Shown here: positions 10,428-22,020 of the stretch, piece after piece | Numbering within the stretch: position 1 is the stretch's first letter | Layout of the letters: each line of letters starts with the position of its first letter | From: Ricinus communis | Taxonomy: Eukaryota > Streptophyta > Magnoliopsida > Malpighiales > Euphorbiaceae | NCBI RefSeq assembly: GCF_019578655.1 | Contig: NC_063260.1 | Location: 15,378,001 to 15,442,000 of the forward strand | DNA: 64,000 nucleotides | Direction of reading: 5' to 3' | Made by a program: the position numbers and the translations under genes | Notes under the pieces: model-generated | The model's database searches: none | What the model saw: only the letters and a program-made list of their open reading frames with translations | What the model was told of the DNA's origin: nothing

Positions 10428-11826
10428 TGATGTGCGTAAAATACACACATCTAAATGGGCTTTTTAAGATTGATTTTATGGATATTTGGATGTAAATTGG
10501 TACCAACACTCACCCTATGCGTATATTTGTGTGCATTAGGTCTAAAAGAAGTCAAAGAATGAAAAAGGAAAGAATTGGAGCATAATTGAACGTCAAATTT
10601 TGAAACAAGCTAAGTACGAGCATGAGAAGAACATGGCGTTGGTCTCTCCGAAGTGTTCCCACACGATCCTGACGTGTGCCGTTACCAACGAAGGAACCAA
10701 CGGTCGGTGTTTCACATCAAAGAAGAAGTAGATCTTATGGAGCATGGCCACAGAGTAACACAGAGACGCCGGGGACACACGGTGGAGGTGACAGGGTATT
10801 AATTAAAAGAACGAAAGCGAGGAGAGGAGGCTAGGGTTTAGAGAGCGTCCCAAAACCACACAATTTTCTCTCACTAAGGTTCGGTGAAACAAGGAAAAGG
10901 AAACTTGGATCAAGGTTTCAAATCAGATTTCCTTGAAGGATCGAAGATTGGGCAAGGTTCGTTGATTGATTTTCAAATCGAGCAAGAGGAACAAGAATCG
11001 ATTCAATTGGAGCAAAAGGATTTGTTACTACTACTCGTCCAAGGGTGTAATCGGGTTTTCTCTACCTTTACTTATTGTTGTAATTAAATTCTTGTATATT
11101 TTGAGAATGAACATGATTAGCTAGATTGATTAAATCCATTGGGATTTCTTTACTATGTTGGCTTGATATTATATTGTTGGATTGTTTGAGTTGGTTTTGT
11201 ATTCTTCTTGTTTTCGGTATTAATAAGATTATGCATTATTCATGACGCTAGAATTGTGATGTTTAGATTGCTTTATGAGATTGAGAAATCCGTTTAGCAA
11301 TTAGAATTTTGAATATAGCAGAACGTTGGTTAATAATCGCTTAGAGATAAGGATAATTAACTAGTACGGATTAAGAATTAACAAAGCTTAATAGAGGCGG
11401 ATTAAAGCTTAATGCTAATTTAAGAATCAATCGTTAGGAAGAGATTCCAACTTTAGGTTATTAGGTTTGTGAATTCTGGTTATCTCGAGAGAGAGACCAA
11501 TTAAGTCACAGCCCACTACTGTGCATAATTAGACTCACCGATCCTTTATCTTTTGTTTGATTGCCAACTAGTTTAGATTCCCTTTGGGTTTGTCTTCTTG
11601 TCTTGATTATTTCGTTTATCAATCACTCTTGCATCTCCCTTAGGACTTAGCTTGTAGCTATTAGTTAGTTTAGAAATTATTTATCGCTAATTTTGGTTAA
11701 CATAACAAAGAACGAAGGAGTAACTACGGGCTTTCAACAGGGAATCGACCGGATACTGCCATTAGTGCTGGGCTGCATCGATGGGTACCTTTGCTATATT
11801 GTAGCTAACACGAGTAGCACCCATCA
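10428..11826 (+). mobile_element. Family B LTR inside element B (plus strand, no target duplication seen)
   Basis: This is a complete-looking 1399-bp LTR starting TGATGTGCGTAAAATACAC and ending GTAGCACCCATCA. It lies in opposite orientation to the surrounding element B, with whose LTRs it shares most of its length. It stands alone, so it resembles a solo LTR, but the flanks (GGCCC on the left, AGTTA on the right) show no 5-bp duplication. Either the duplication decayed, or the copy arose by recombination between related elements. The open frame near 10884-11087 belongs to the LTR and matches the mirrored sequence at about 8990-9150; it is not called a gene. Confidence 0.8.
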
Positions 11827-12750
11827 AGTTACCGAGCAAGTTCTAAAAGTAAAGACAGTAATTGGCACTCTAAACAAGAAATAAATATAAGCATATAAAG
11901 TGTGTGTTTACAATTTAGGCTCAATTTCTCACAAGTGTGCTTTTGAGTAGGTTCCAAACAAAAATCATCAAAACAGAGTTAAATAAACCAAAGCAACTTA
12001 GTGGCTGCAACTAATAAAATAAAGAATTAAAATTGAAACTGAAATAAAAATTAAATAAAATATGAAAACTAAAACTAATAAAATGTTTCAAAACAAAAGG
12101 TTAAAACATTAGAGATTAAAGATAAAAGTTGGGGTGCCTCCCAAAAGTGCTTCTTTTTTATGTGATGAGTCTTCTTAGCTGGACTCATGATGAAAAGCAA
12201 ACATGGGGATTGATGACCATCCATCCTTCTTCCAAGCAAATGGCTTCAAGTATCCTCTTAGAGGACTAATCATCAAATTCCTCTTCGAGCGGTCACAGCA
12301 AGTCGGTCGAGAGTGATGGGCGTGCGAACTAGTACGTTCCTCATATTTGCGTAGTCATGATGCTCTAGGGCTCTTCCAATTTGAAAGTCGGAGTTTCACC
12401 AATTGGAAGGATTGATGTTTGGGCAATTTCTTCAAGAGTGTCGGCGGTTTCTCAAAGCAATGGCTTGGCTCCACTCTACTTCTTTGAAGAGAAGCGAGAG
12501 CTCCTCTACAAGACTTCTTCATTGGATAACTCGTGCTTATCTTCCATCATCGAAAGGATTTGTGGAAAATTTGCCAAAAATTCCTCTGTAGCAAGCAAAT
12601 CATCATCGATTGTTGCTACACATCGGTAGTCTTTCGGGAGAATCATGTTTGCTTCTTCCTTCCTAGTTCTATCTCCATGTTCAAAGAGTCATCCCGCACA
12701 TAAGCATCATCGTCAAACATAATAGATAAAATAGAAAATCCTGAGCATAA
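11827..12750 (-). other. Internal region of element B with GGGAGGCA motif
   Basis: This is mostly non-coding internal sequence of the minus-strand element. On the minus strand, 12150-12129 reads GCACTTTTGGGAGGCACCCC. It resembles the AGCGCTTGTTGGGAGGCAAC phrase common in the non-coding 3' part of Athila/Tat elements. No pol domain can be found between the gag remnant at 12762-13180 and this motif, so pol is missing. Confidence 0.55.
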
Positions 12751-12761
12751 GGTGACGGCGT

Positions 12762-13183
12762 TCAAATGTTCCTCGGATTCAGCGTTTGATGGAGTTCCCA
12801 ATCTGCTTGAAGATCAAGCCTACTTGATGCTCTATGTTCTCGATCAAGGTTGTTGACCTTCACCTTCAACCCTACCAATTCCGTTTGTTGGAATCTATCC
12901 TCAAGACTTGTAAAGAAACTCATCATCAGCTCCTCTGACAATAACTCTTCATCTTGAGTTGAAGGTGCAAGATTAGGTTGCTGAGATCCTGGTGGTTCTT
13001 GGCCATCTAAGCTCCATCCAAAGGGTGAATAAGTGCTCCAGTCTTGATTGTAGGTGCTTCCATACGAGTCATTTGGCCAACTTCCCGTATAATTCACCTG
13101 TTCATAGTTATAAGAACAATGAGCAATATCACTATACAATGGACAATCATTACTCAAATGTAAACCACAACAAAATTCACAAA
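12762..13183 (-). pseudogene. Gag C-terminal remnant with zinc knuckle (element B)
   Basis: On the minus strand, starting about 13183, the frame reads FFCEFCCGLHLSNDC, a C-x2-C-x3-H-x4-C knuckle of the variant found in Athila/Tat Gag. It continues NYEQVNYTGSWPNDSYGSTY and a PFGW segment, which match the usual run of Tyr/Asn residues after that knuckle. The rest, to the stop near 12762, contains a Glu-rich ...EELLSEELMMSF... stretch and a likely coiled region. The ATG at 13157 lies inside the knuckle, so it is not a true start. The fragment of about 140 aa lacks the Gag core and would not assemble. Confidence 0.6.
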
Positions 13184-13404
13184 AAAACTTGAGATGAAAG
13201 GATAGGATTGAAGAGTTGATCGGTAGCCCTGCAAAACAATTCCACTCGAGCTTCTAAAGATGCACGGGTATCCCAATTTTTAGCACTCTTTTGGTTCCTG
13301 ATCCCATGTTCCAACGTGTCATACAAAGAGTTTAGCATTGAACCTCTTTATCATCCACTACCCAAATCATAAAATTAACTAAATAAATATGTACAAGTAA
13401 AAGA

Positions 13405-13431
13405 AAATAAATAAATAAATAAATAATAATA
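13405..13431. repeat. (AAAT)n microsatellite
   Basis: About five to six AAAT units merge into AAT units. It is a simple repeat in the internal region of element B next to its 5' LTR. Confidence 0.8.
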
Positions 13432-13519
13432 AAAACCATAATATAAAATTTAATTAAATGGCTAAATTAACAAATAGCAAATTTCACTCTAGTTTTCAAA
13501 CAATTCACAAGCCAAAACT

Positions 13520-14893
13520 TGATGGTTGTTATCTATGTGGCTACAATCTACATCTATCTGTACCCAATCGATGCAGCCAGCACTAATGGCGAGTATCAAG
13601 GTCATATTCCTCGGGAAAATTGAAAGCCTAGAGTTACTCCTTTGTTCTTTGTTATATTAACCTAAAATGAATGATGAATAATTTCTAAACTAACTAATAG
13701 ATACAAGCTAAGTTCTAAGGGAGATGCATGAGTAAATGGATAAATGAAATAACCCAGATAAGAAAGCAAACCCAAAGGGAACCTAAACTAGTTGGCAATC
13801 AAACAAAAGATAAAGGATTGATGACTCCAATTATGCTACTCGTGGATTCAAGATGATCGGTTTCTCTCGAGATAACCGAATTCCTAATCTTAATAACCTA
13901 AAGTTGGAATCTCTTCCTAACAATTGATTCTTAAATTAGCATTAAGCTTTAATCCGCCTCTATTAAGCTTTGTTAATTCTTAATCCGGCTAGTCAATTAT
14001 CCTTATCTCTAAGTGATTATTAACTAGTTCTTGCTATTCAAAATTTCAATTACCAAATGGACTTCTCAATCACATAAAGCAATCTAAACACCACAATTCA
14101 CAACGTCTCATGAATAATGCATTATCTTATTAATACTGAAAGCAAGAACAATACAAAACTAACTCAAACAATCCAACAATATAATATTAAGCCAACATAG
14201 TAAAGAAATCCCAATGGATTTAATCAATCTAGCTAAACATGTTCATTATCAAAACCCACAAGAATTCAATTATAAAATGAGTAACGGTAAAGAAACCCGA
14301 ATACACCCTTGGATGAGACTAAATAGCTCCAATTCCTCTTTGCCCAATCTTGAATGGATTCTTGTCCTCTTGCTCAATTGCCAAGCGACATTACGATCTT
14401 CAATTTCAGAAGAATCCTGATTTAAACCTTGGTCCAAGTCTCCTTTTCCTTGGTTTAACTTAGAAACCCTTAGAGAAAAATTAGGTTTGGGCGCTCTCTC
14501 TTCTCTTTTTTCTTAATTAATTCCTCCATTTTGACCGCCAACACCGTACCGGTTGACCTCCTCGTATTCTAATACCTGTTGCTATGCTGCAGTGTTACCT
14601 CTCATGGTCGTGCTCCCTAAAAACTTCTTTTTCTTTGATGTTTGGCCTTTTGTTGGCTGCAGCTGGAAACAATGCTTGAACCAACACGGCGCGTATTCGA
14701 TCGCTGCAGACTTAGCTGTTTCTTCTTTGGCGTTCAATTATACTCCAATTCTTCCCTTTATCATTTTTTGACTTCTTTTGGACCTAATGCACACAAACAG
14801 GCGCATAGTGAATGTTAGGACCAATTCACATCCAAATGTCCATAAAATCAATCTTAAAAATCCCATTTAGATGTGTGTATTTTACGCACATCA
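13520..14893 (-). mobile_element. Family B 5' LTR (minus strand)
   Basis: This 1374-bp LTR reads on the minus strand from TGATGTGCGTAAAATACAC (14893) to AACAACCATCA (13520). On the minus strand the LTR end is followed by AGTTTTGGCTTGTG (13519-13506), a decayed primer-binding region. It pairs with the truncated LTR at 8339-9509, which makes the whole minus-strand element about 8339-14893. The right flank CGAGC cannot be tested as a target duplication because the other LTR is truncated. Confidence 0.8.
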
Positions 14894-14899
14894 CGAGCC

Positions 14900-15838
14900 A
14901 CCTCTTTCTAGACTTTGATGTTCGACTTTGGGAGACCATTTCGCATGTTGAAGGATTGATTTCAGTGGTTCAAGCATCACATTAAAGATCAAAAGTGGAT
15001 TTTGAGGCTTTTAAGAGGCAATTCGAGGTTCATTATTCGGATTTGCAGATTTAGGACTGTTCATCTAATTTGAAGAAGAAGGGTATACATGTTTCCAATT
15101 TTCTCTTCTGCACGTATTCTTTATTTTGTGTTATTCGCTAGCATTAGTAGCTAGAGTTGTTGAACCCATTGGGGTTCCTTTGTTTGTTGGATTGCACTTC
15201 ATGTTTATGAGATTTTGATTATTAATACTTGTAGTCTTCTTGCTTTCAGTATTAATAAGATATCGCATTATTCATGAGATGTTGTGATTGTATTGTTCAG
15301 ATTGCTTTCTGTAATTGAAAAATTCATTTAGTAGTTGGAAAATTGAATAGCAGAAGAACCTCGTTAATGATCACTTGAGATAAGAGATAATTAATTATTG
15401 GCCGAATTAAGAATTAACAATTCTTAATAGCGTTGGATTAATCTTAAGGCTAACCTAAAATCAATCGTTAGGAAGAGATTTCGTTTAGGTTCTTAGGCTT
15501 AGAACTCGAATTCAATTTAGAATCCACACGGGTAATCACAATTGGTAATCAATCTAAATTTCTACCTTTCTAAAATCCAACTAGCTTAGGTCCCCCTTAG
15601 GTTTGCTTTCTTTCTTTGATTGTTTCACCAAACTTCTTGATTGCTTGGCATTTAGCTAATCATTTAGCTTGCACCTAGTCATAGATTAGTAACTTCATCG
15701 CTATTATTTAAGGTTAGATAATATAAGACGTGGGAGTAGTTCTAGGCTCACCCTTTTCCGAGAATATGACCTTACTGCTTGGGCTATTAGTACATCGATG
15801 GGTTCCTTTGCAGATGTGTGGCTCCATAATATCATTTA
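14900..15838 (+). mobile_element. Fifth family B-like LTR, 5'-truncated
   Basis: This plus-strand sequence matches the 3' two thirds of the 5685-7132 LTR. Examples are 'aggcaattcgagg' with 'ctgttcat' (about 15010-15065), 'attaataagat' with 'gcattattcatgaga' (about 15250-15280), 'caatcgttaggaagagatt' (about 15462), and a final 'cttgggctattagtacatcg' block. It begins abruptly where the element B LTR ends at 14893, so its left part was removed or separated by that insertion. The exact right end, near 15836-15840, is not certain. Confidence 0.65.
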
Positions 15839-15840
15839 TG

Positions 15841-16451
15841 AGCATTAATTTTTCAAATTTCTCTTACTTTTGTCGAGTAGACACATTTAATACCCCTTTA
15901 TACTCTCTTTTTCTTTTGAAATGTTAAAAGAATACAAAAATACAATATTAAAAGTTTTTCGCTTTATTCCGCTATTCTCAAAAAGGTTTGAAATGAAAAG
16001 AAATAATTTGAAGGAAACTTGAGAATAAGAGTAGTTATTTAGATTAGTGACTCTAGTTGAGTAATCGGTGGTTGGCATCACAAAAGTTTACACTCATGTA
16101 AAAAGGCTATAATGACGATTTTGAATATGCGTAGATCTCTAGAAAAAAAAAAGACATAAATAATTGCGCTTCATGAGAATTTATTTTGGGTTTTTGGAAG
16201 GAATGCTCATTCCTCTAACTTTAGATGACAAGGTTTTAATTTTCTTTACTTCCTATTATCAGATTGCCCTAGTTGTTGTTATGTTATTTAAAGATCAACT
16301 ATTGGCTAACAATTCTAGGTTGTGATGATATGAATGATTAGCCTTGATATTCTTTGATATCTATTTGTTAAAGAGAGATTTTGTCATTTCTTTGTTTCTG
16401 AATTTATTCAATTTGCATGAGGACAAGCAATTGCTCAAGTGTGGAGGAATT
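15841..16451 (+). other. Non-coding 3' region and polypurine tract of element A
   Basis: This is the last internal stretch of Athila-like element A. It holds no conserved open frame; the env-like reading frame of some Athila elements cannot be recognised. It ends with GAGGACAAGCAATTGCTCAA and GTGTGGAGGAATT immediately before the LTR start at 16452, which is the expected polypurine priming site. Confidence 0.65.
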
Positions 16452-17886
16452 TGATAAGTGCTAGAAGTACTTACTTTTGAGTCTTATTTTATCTTAATTG
16501 GACCTTAAATTGAGTTTACTTTGTTTGTTAGAGTTTATTTTCAGCCCTTTTTAAGTATTTGGCAAGCTTGCATGACAAAAGGAAGTTTTGGCATCAAATA
16601 CACGAAAAATCAACCAAGGAGCAATTATTTATCAAGAAATGGAATCACACAAATAAGACATGGGAAAAACTTGCCCGTGTGAAGTGAAAAAATTGGTAGA
16701 TTAGGAGGCCTTGCGACATGGAAGCACCACGCCCTTAGCGCGCGTTCAAGAGATGGGAAAATGGCGGTTGTCCCAACCGCGCGACACACGGAAAGGACAT
16801 GCGCCCCGTGCCCTTCTCACGTGACTAGAGGACTTTCTCAAGAATGATTTTTAGCTAAGGACACCACACGGCCGTGTAGTGCTCGTGTGGTCACTATGTC
16901 GATCATAAAACACACTATTTAAAGGAACTCCTCAGATTACTTAGGGGGAGTTTCGTGATATTTTTATTTCTAGAAAGAGAAACACTTAGAGACTTAATAT
17001 TATTTTCAGTTTTAGGGTTTTGCTTGGTATTTCTCAAGGAAGAACATTATCTCCTTCATTGCTTTTCAAGATTGAAGATTCAAGGTTGAAGATTTTCATT
17101 TATACTTTTCTATGACTAGTTTGAGATCTTTTTTCTTTAATCTTTACTTCTTTATTGTAATGTCTAGGAACTAATTTTCTAGCTATTTGGATTTTGATGA
17201 ACCCTAATTTGTTTTGTATGGATTGATTCAAAGTTAATGCAATTAAGATTTTCTATGAGTTGTTTTGTCCCTTTGATTACTTAATTATCTATTTCAATTA
17301 ACAAGTCGACATATTGATTGGGATTTATTTTCATATACTGATTAGTTATAAACTTTTATGACTTGATCACATTTTAGAGATTAAGGATTGATTGGGATAC
17401 TAGAGATAGATCTACAAGATCCTTTAGTTTAAAAGTTCTTTAATCCTATTGCATGACCTGAGTGAGTGGGTTTGAGAAGAGATTCATTTCCCTCCTCTTA
17501 GGAATTATGGGTTTAATCACTTGAGAAAGGTTTAAACCTAATTTTATGAAATGCCAACTCAACTCTTGATTTGAATTAAGTGTTGTTTGTTTCATAAAAT
17601 ACTTGACTTAGTAGGGGGATGCACTATCTAAATAGGCTTTATCCTTGATAAGTTTACTAATTTTTTTTAATCTTTGTTTTTAAAATTATTTTATTTTAAT
17701 CTTCGTTTTCAATATTGTTTTACTTTTTAATATTTTGACACCCAAACAACATTTTGATTACTAAATATTAGTATATGATTGGAGGTAGTACTCACAATTA
17801 GGTCCCTGGTGGAACGATACTCTTATTCATCATTATATTACTTGATACAATTGGTGTGCTTTGCCATGTGTGGATAGCGCGCATCA
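16452..17886 (+). mobile_element. 3' LTR of Athila-like element A
   Basis: This 1435-bp LTR starts TGATAAGTGCTAGAAGTAC and ends GCGCGCATCA, homologous throughout to 2238-3646. The perfect LTR-end hairpin of the other copy has one mismatch here. The right flank, ACTATATCCTGGAACAAGTT, does not give a 5-bp duplication with the left flank. Instead it repeats about 60 bp of the host gag found just left of the element (2035-2088). Confidence 0.85.
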
Positions 17887-18490
17887 ACTATATCCTGGAA
17901 CAAGTTAAGAAAGAGTCTGCTTTTACTATAAAAGCTGTTATGAGATTAGAGATTCTGCATAGTCTAATTAAAGGCTCAACAAGATGCAAGATATGCTAAA
18001 AGATCAAGGTTTAGATTCAACTTTTGATTTTGAAGAACTGATGTTAATTGGAGAAAAGTTGCCTCCTAAATTTCACATGCCTGAAATGCAAAAGTTCAAT
18101 AAAAATGGAGATCCAGAGGTGCACTTGAAGCAATATGCTACTATCATGAGTACTACTCATTTCGCTAGGACCCAAATCATTAAGCTGTTTGTACTCTCAT
18201 TAGAAAGGCTAGCTGTGAACTGGTACCATGGATTGGAAAGGCTTATCAAGTCTAATTGGGAAAAGCTTTGTAATATTTTTATGTAGTAATATGACTATAA
18301 TACTTAACAAGAAATCTCTGTAAGAGATTTATAATTGACAAAAAAAAAACCAATGAGTCTTTTTCTAACTTCTTGACTAAATGGAGAAATAAAGCAGTTT
18401 AATGAAGAACAAACTGTCAGCACCCATTTTCCGGATCTAGATATTGAGAGAATTAAAGAAAATTCAATGATGAAAGTTAACGCCTTTCTC
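17887..18490 (+). pseudogene. Family C gag, 3' part (Retrotrans_gag-like)
   Basis: The gag that was interrupted by element A continues here. A 100-residue frame (about 17984-18286) reads FDFEELMLIGEKLPPKFHMP, GDPEVHLKQYATIMS, SLERLAVNWYHGLERL, matching the core order of plant Ty3/gypsy Gag (PPKF.MP..., GDP..HL..Y, ...WY..L). After the stop at 18284 a shifted frame keeps NESFSNFLTKWRNKA-like codons (about 18350-18395). No zinc knuckle, protease or RT follows. The sequence passes straight into family C LTR sequence near 18490, so pol has been deleted. Confidence 0.7.
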
Positions 18491-20930
18491 AAGTCTTAGA
18501 AGATTGAGGACGAGTGGATCCAAGTTAAGGTTGAGAATAATTAAATCAAAATTAATTTTCAAGCATCCATTTGCACTCAATTGTGAGAAAAAAATAACTT
18601 TGAGGAGTAAAATGACAGTTTTTGTAAGTTCAGGGACAAAATTGCCAACATTTCCTAAATTTTTTTATTCACAAAGCTAATCGGCTCATTGTACAGCTGA
18701 ATTGGTTGTACACAGCATCGATCGGCTTAGCATAGAGCTGAATCGGCTCTATAAAGTACTGATTAGCTATTTTTCGAGATTCGATGGCGTTTTTCATACT
18801 TTTTTACTTTAAACACTGAAATTGATGAAAGAAGTTTTTACTAGTAATTTGTGATAATTATTGGATATTTTAGTCATAATTATTTGAATAGAAAAAGTTT
18901 TATTTTATTTATTAGATATTATTATGATAAAAGGGAAATATAATCGATGATTTTTATTTTAAATAACTAACACTTATCTAGTACATCTACTACCACTTAT
19001 CTAATACATCTAGAGTTTCCTAACCCTATTGCTATAAATAGAACATGACGCCCTAGCATCTATTAAGCAACCAGACCTCCATTAATTTAGACATTCATTC
19101 AAGTAAAGAGCTATAGGAAACAAAGAGAGAAGTTACTAAGAAAGAGCTTTGAATTAGGAAAGTTTTTCTTTAGAATGATAGAAGATCTCCCCAACCTTAG
19201 AAAATAGTGGATTCTCATCCAATCTCCAATCCAGCCACCTCATTATCTCCAGACCCTCATAGATCAACAATTTATAATGACACCTGAGGGTTCCCTAAAA
19301 TTCATCATCATTAACATCTCTTTTCCCTTTACTAGTCCTTTTGTCTTTATGATTCTAGAAATATGTTAGGATTGATTTCAAATGCTTTATGTTCCTTTAT
19401 ATGATTAGATCTAGGGTTTTTAATAGTTTTACATGTCTCTATGATGTTTATGGATGCTCGGTTTTGAATATGATAATATGAATGTCCTCAGTTTTAAATT
19501 TGATAATATGAATGTATTAGATTTTGGATATGATAATTGGAATAGTTAGAGCAGCATGTTAGATTTATGGCTTTTCTTTAATAATTATGTGATTGCATTA
19601 AGTTTTTACAGCTGCATGATTAAAATCTAGAATTAGAAGTTTTATTTACCTTCTATCAGTTTTTTGCATTCTAGGGTTTGTATTATTTTATATTTTTTGG
19701 CTTAATTTAATTTTTTTTATGTAAGTGGCCTTATTTTTTCAAGTACTAATACAAAATTGGAAGTCTTTGGGGCAAGAGGTTCGAACAAAAGATACAAAAT
19801 CGGTCATTACCAAGTCCTAGAATTGATCGGCTCGCCAAGACCTCTGCTGCACCAATTTTGGCCCTATTTTTTATTTTTTTATGTGACTTTTGATAATTTT
19901 TGTACATTGTAACTTAGTTGATGCATTTTTCTATTGATTTTTAGTTATAGAAGGGTTGTAATAGCTAGATTTAATTTTCCTACACTTAGTTCTTGCTTTA
20001 CTTTGGATGTATGCCAAATATCTGCTATTTGATTGCCTAATTAAAACTTGGCATATAGACATTAAGCCTTAAAATTGGACATCGCATGAAAGTTATAGTC
20101 CATTAGGTTAAGGAGATGGTTTGTTGGGCCTAAAATCTTAAATCCATATAGATTTAGTGGGTTTTGTCATGTTTTAATTGAATTAATTGGGCCATATTAG
20201 GTTTAAAACACTGAATTTGGACTTTTCATAAAAAGTAGTCCATTAGGCTTACAGATTGGAAATCAAAGCATAACTTGTAATTGGACTTGACTAAGTGGTC
20301 TTTTTACATAAGTAATTAGTAAATTAGGTTAATAACTTGGAGTATGGGCTGGGCTTTAATAAAATAGGCTAGATTCAGGAGGACCTCAGATGTTGTGGTG
20401 CTTGTTGTGTAATATATAACTGCTGCATTCATAGGGAATAGTCCGTTAAACAATAAAATTAAAGACAAATATACACAAATAAGGAAGTTGGCTTCCGGAT
20501 CCATCTCTGGATTTGTGACGTAAGCTTTCCTATGGAATCAAGAAATATCACTCATTAGTAAAGTATCCTGTGCAGGGATGTGACTTCCCTTAGTCTCTGA
20601 CTAGTTAGCGTGTTCTTAATTAGGCTTGAAAAGCTGCGCAGCTGCAAAGCACAGTACAGATAAAGACAACTTTGGGTGTCACTACTGAAACGGCCACCCC
20701 AAACGCGACTTCATTATGGGGATAAAGAGCTTATTCTTCGAGTGTATGTTTGTCTTTAATTTTATTATTTAACGAGTGATTCTTGCATCACTACACTTTC
20801 ACACATTGTGCACTATAATCCCGATGGTGTCGGTTAGTGGTTCTTTGGTTCCACTCGAACCTTGGAATTGTGGCACTGGCCAACCATCACTCACAAGTAA
20901 TGAGTGAATCTCCTTCGTCGGAATAACATT
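18490..20930 (+). mobile_element. Family C LTR copy 2
   Basis: This LTR sequence follows the gag fragment. Its left part (about 18500-18790) matches, reversed, the outer parts of the minus-strand copies near 27200-27400 and 30950-31150. Its right part (about 19900-20640) matches copy 1 near 300-950. It includes repeated GATCGGCTC/GAGCTGAATCGG phrases at 18676-18757. The section 19559-20632 is duplicated in tandem at 20931-22020. No protein-coding frame is supported. Confidence 0.65.
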
Positions 20931-22020
20931 TTAGATTTATGGCTTTTCTTTAATAATTATGTGATTGCATTAAGTTTTTAGGGCTACATGATTAAAATCC
21001 AAAATCTGCCATGTGAAGTTTTATTTACCTTCTATCAGTTTTTTGCTTTCTGGGTTTGTATTATTTTATATTTTTTGGCTTAATTTAATTTATTTTATAT
21101 CCTTGGCCTTATTTTTGCCAAGTACTAATCATGTTATATCTTGTGCACGTTAAATTAGCTTCAGGGCAAGGGGATCGAATAAAGATGCAAAATCGGTCGT
21201 TACCAGCCCAAAAGTCGACGCCTGTACGACTGCAAAGCTCGACTTTGCACCAACTTTGGCCCTATTTTTGAATTTTTATGCAATTCTTGGCAATTTTTGT
21301 ACACTGTAACTTAGTATATGTGTTCTTATTTTAATTTTTAGTTGAAGGAAGGTTATAATAGCTACATTTAATTTTCCTGCACTTTATTTTTGCTTTATTT
21401 TGGATGTATACCAAATATCTCCTATTTGATTACCTAATTAAAATTGGACATATAGACATTAGGCTTTAAAATTAGATCTTACATGAGAATTGTAGTCCAT
21501 TGGATTAAGGAGATGGTATATTAGACCTAAATTTAAAATCCATTTAGGTTTAGTAGGTTTTGCCATACTTTAATTGAATAATTGGGCCATACTAGATTTC
21601 AAATCACTGAATTAGGTCTTTGCATAAAAGTAGTTCATTAGGCTTAAAGGTTGGTAATTAAAGCATAACTTGTAATTGAGTTTGACTAAGTGGGCTTTGT
21701 AGATAATCAAATAGTAAGTTAGGTTAATAACTTGGAGTATAGGCTGGGCTTTAGATTCAGGAGGACCTCGCATGCTCTAGTGCTTGATGTGTAATATGTA
21801 ACTATTACATTTATAGGGAATAACATGTTAAATAATAAAATTAAAGACAAATATACACAAATAAGGAAATTGACTTCCAGATCCATCCCTAGATTTGTGA
21901 CGTAAGCTTTCTTGTGGAATCGAGAAACGTCACTCATTAATAAAAGTGTCTTGGTTACTAGGATGGCGACTCCCTTCTCTATCCTAGTCTCTGTGACTAG
22001 TTAGCGTGTTCCCAATTAGG
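20931..22020 (+). repeat. Tandem duplication of part of LTR copy 2 (copy 3)
   Basis: Starting at TTAGATTTATGGCTTTTC, this block repeats 19559-20632 in the same order and orientation, offset by 1372 bp at its start and 1395 bp at its end. Both copies run through 'acacaaataaggaa', 'gtaagctttc' and 'tgactagttagcgtgttc'. Beyond about 22020 the two copies have nothing in common. Many point differences show that the duplication is old. Confidence 0.75.
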
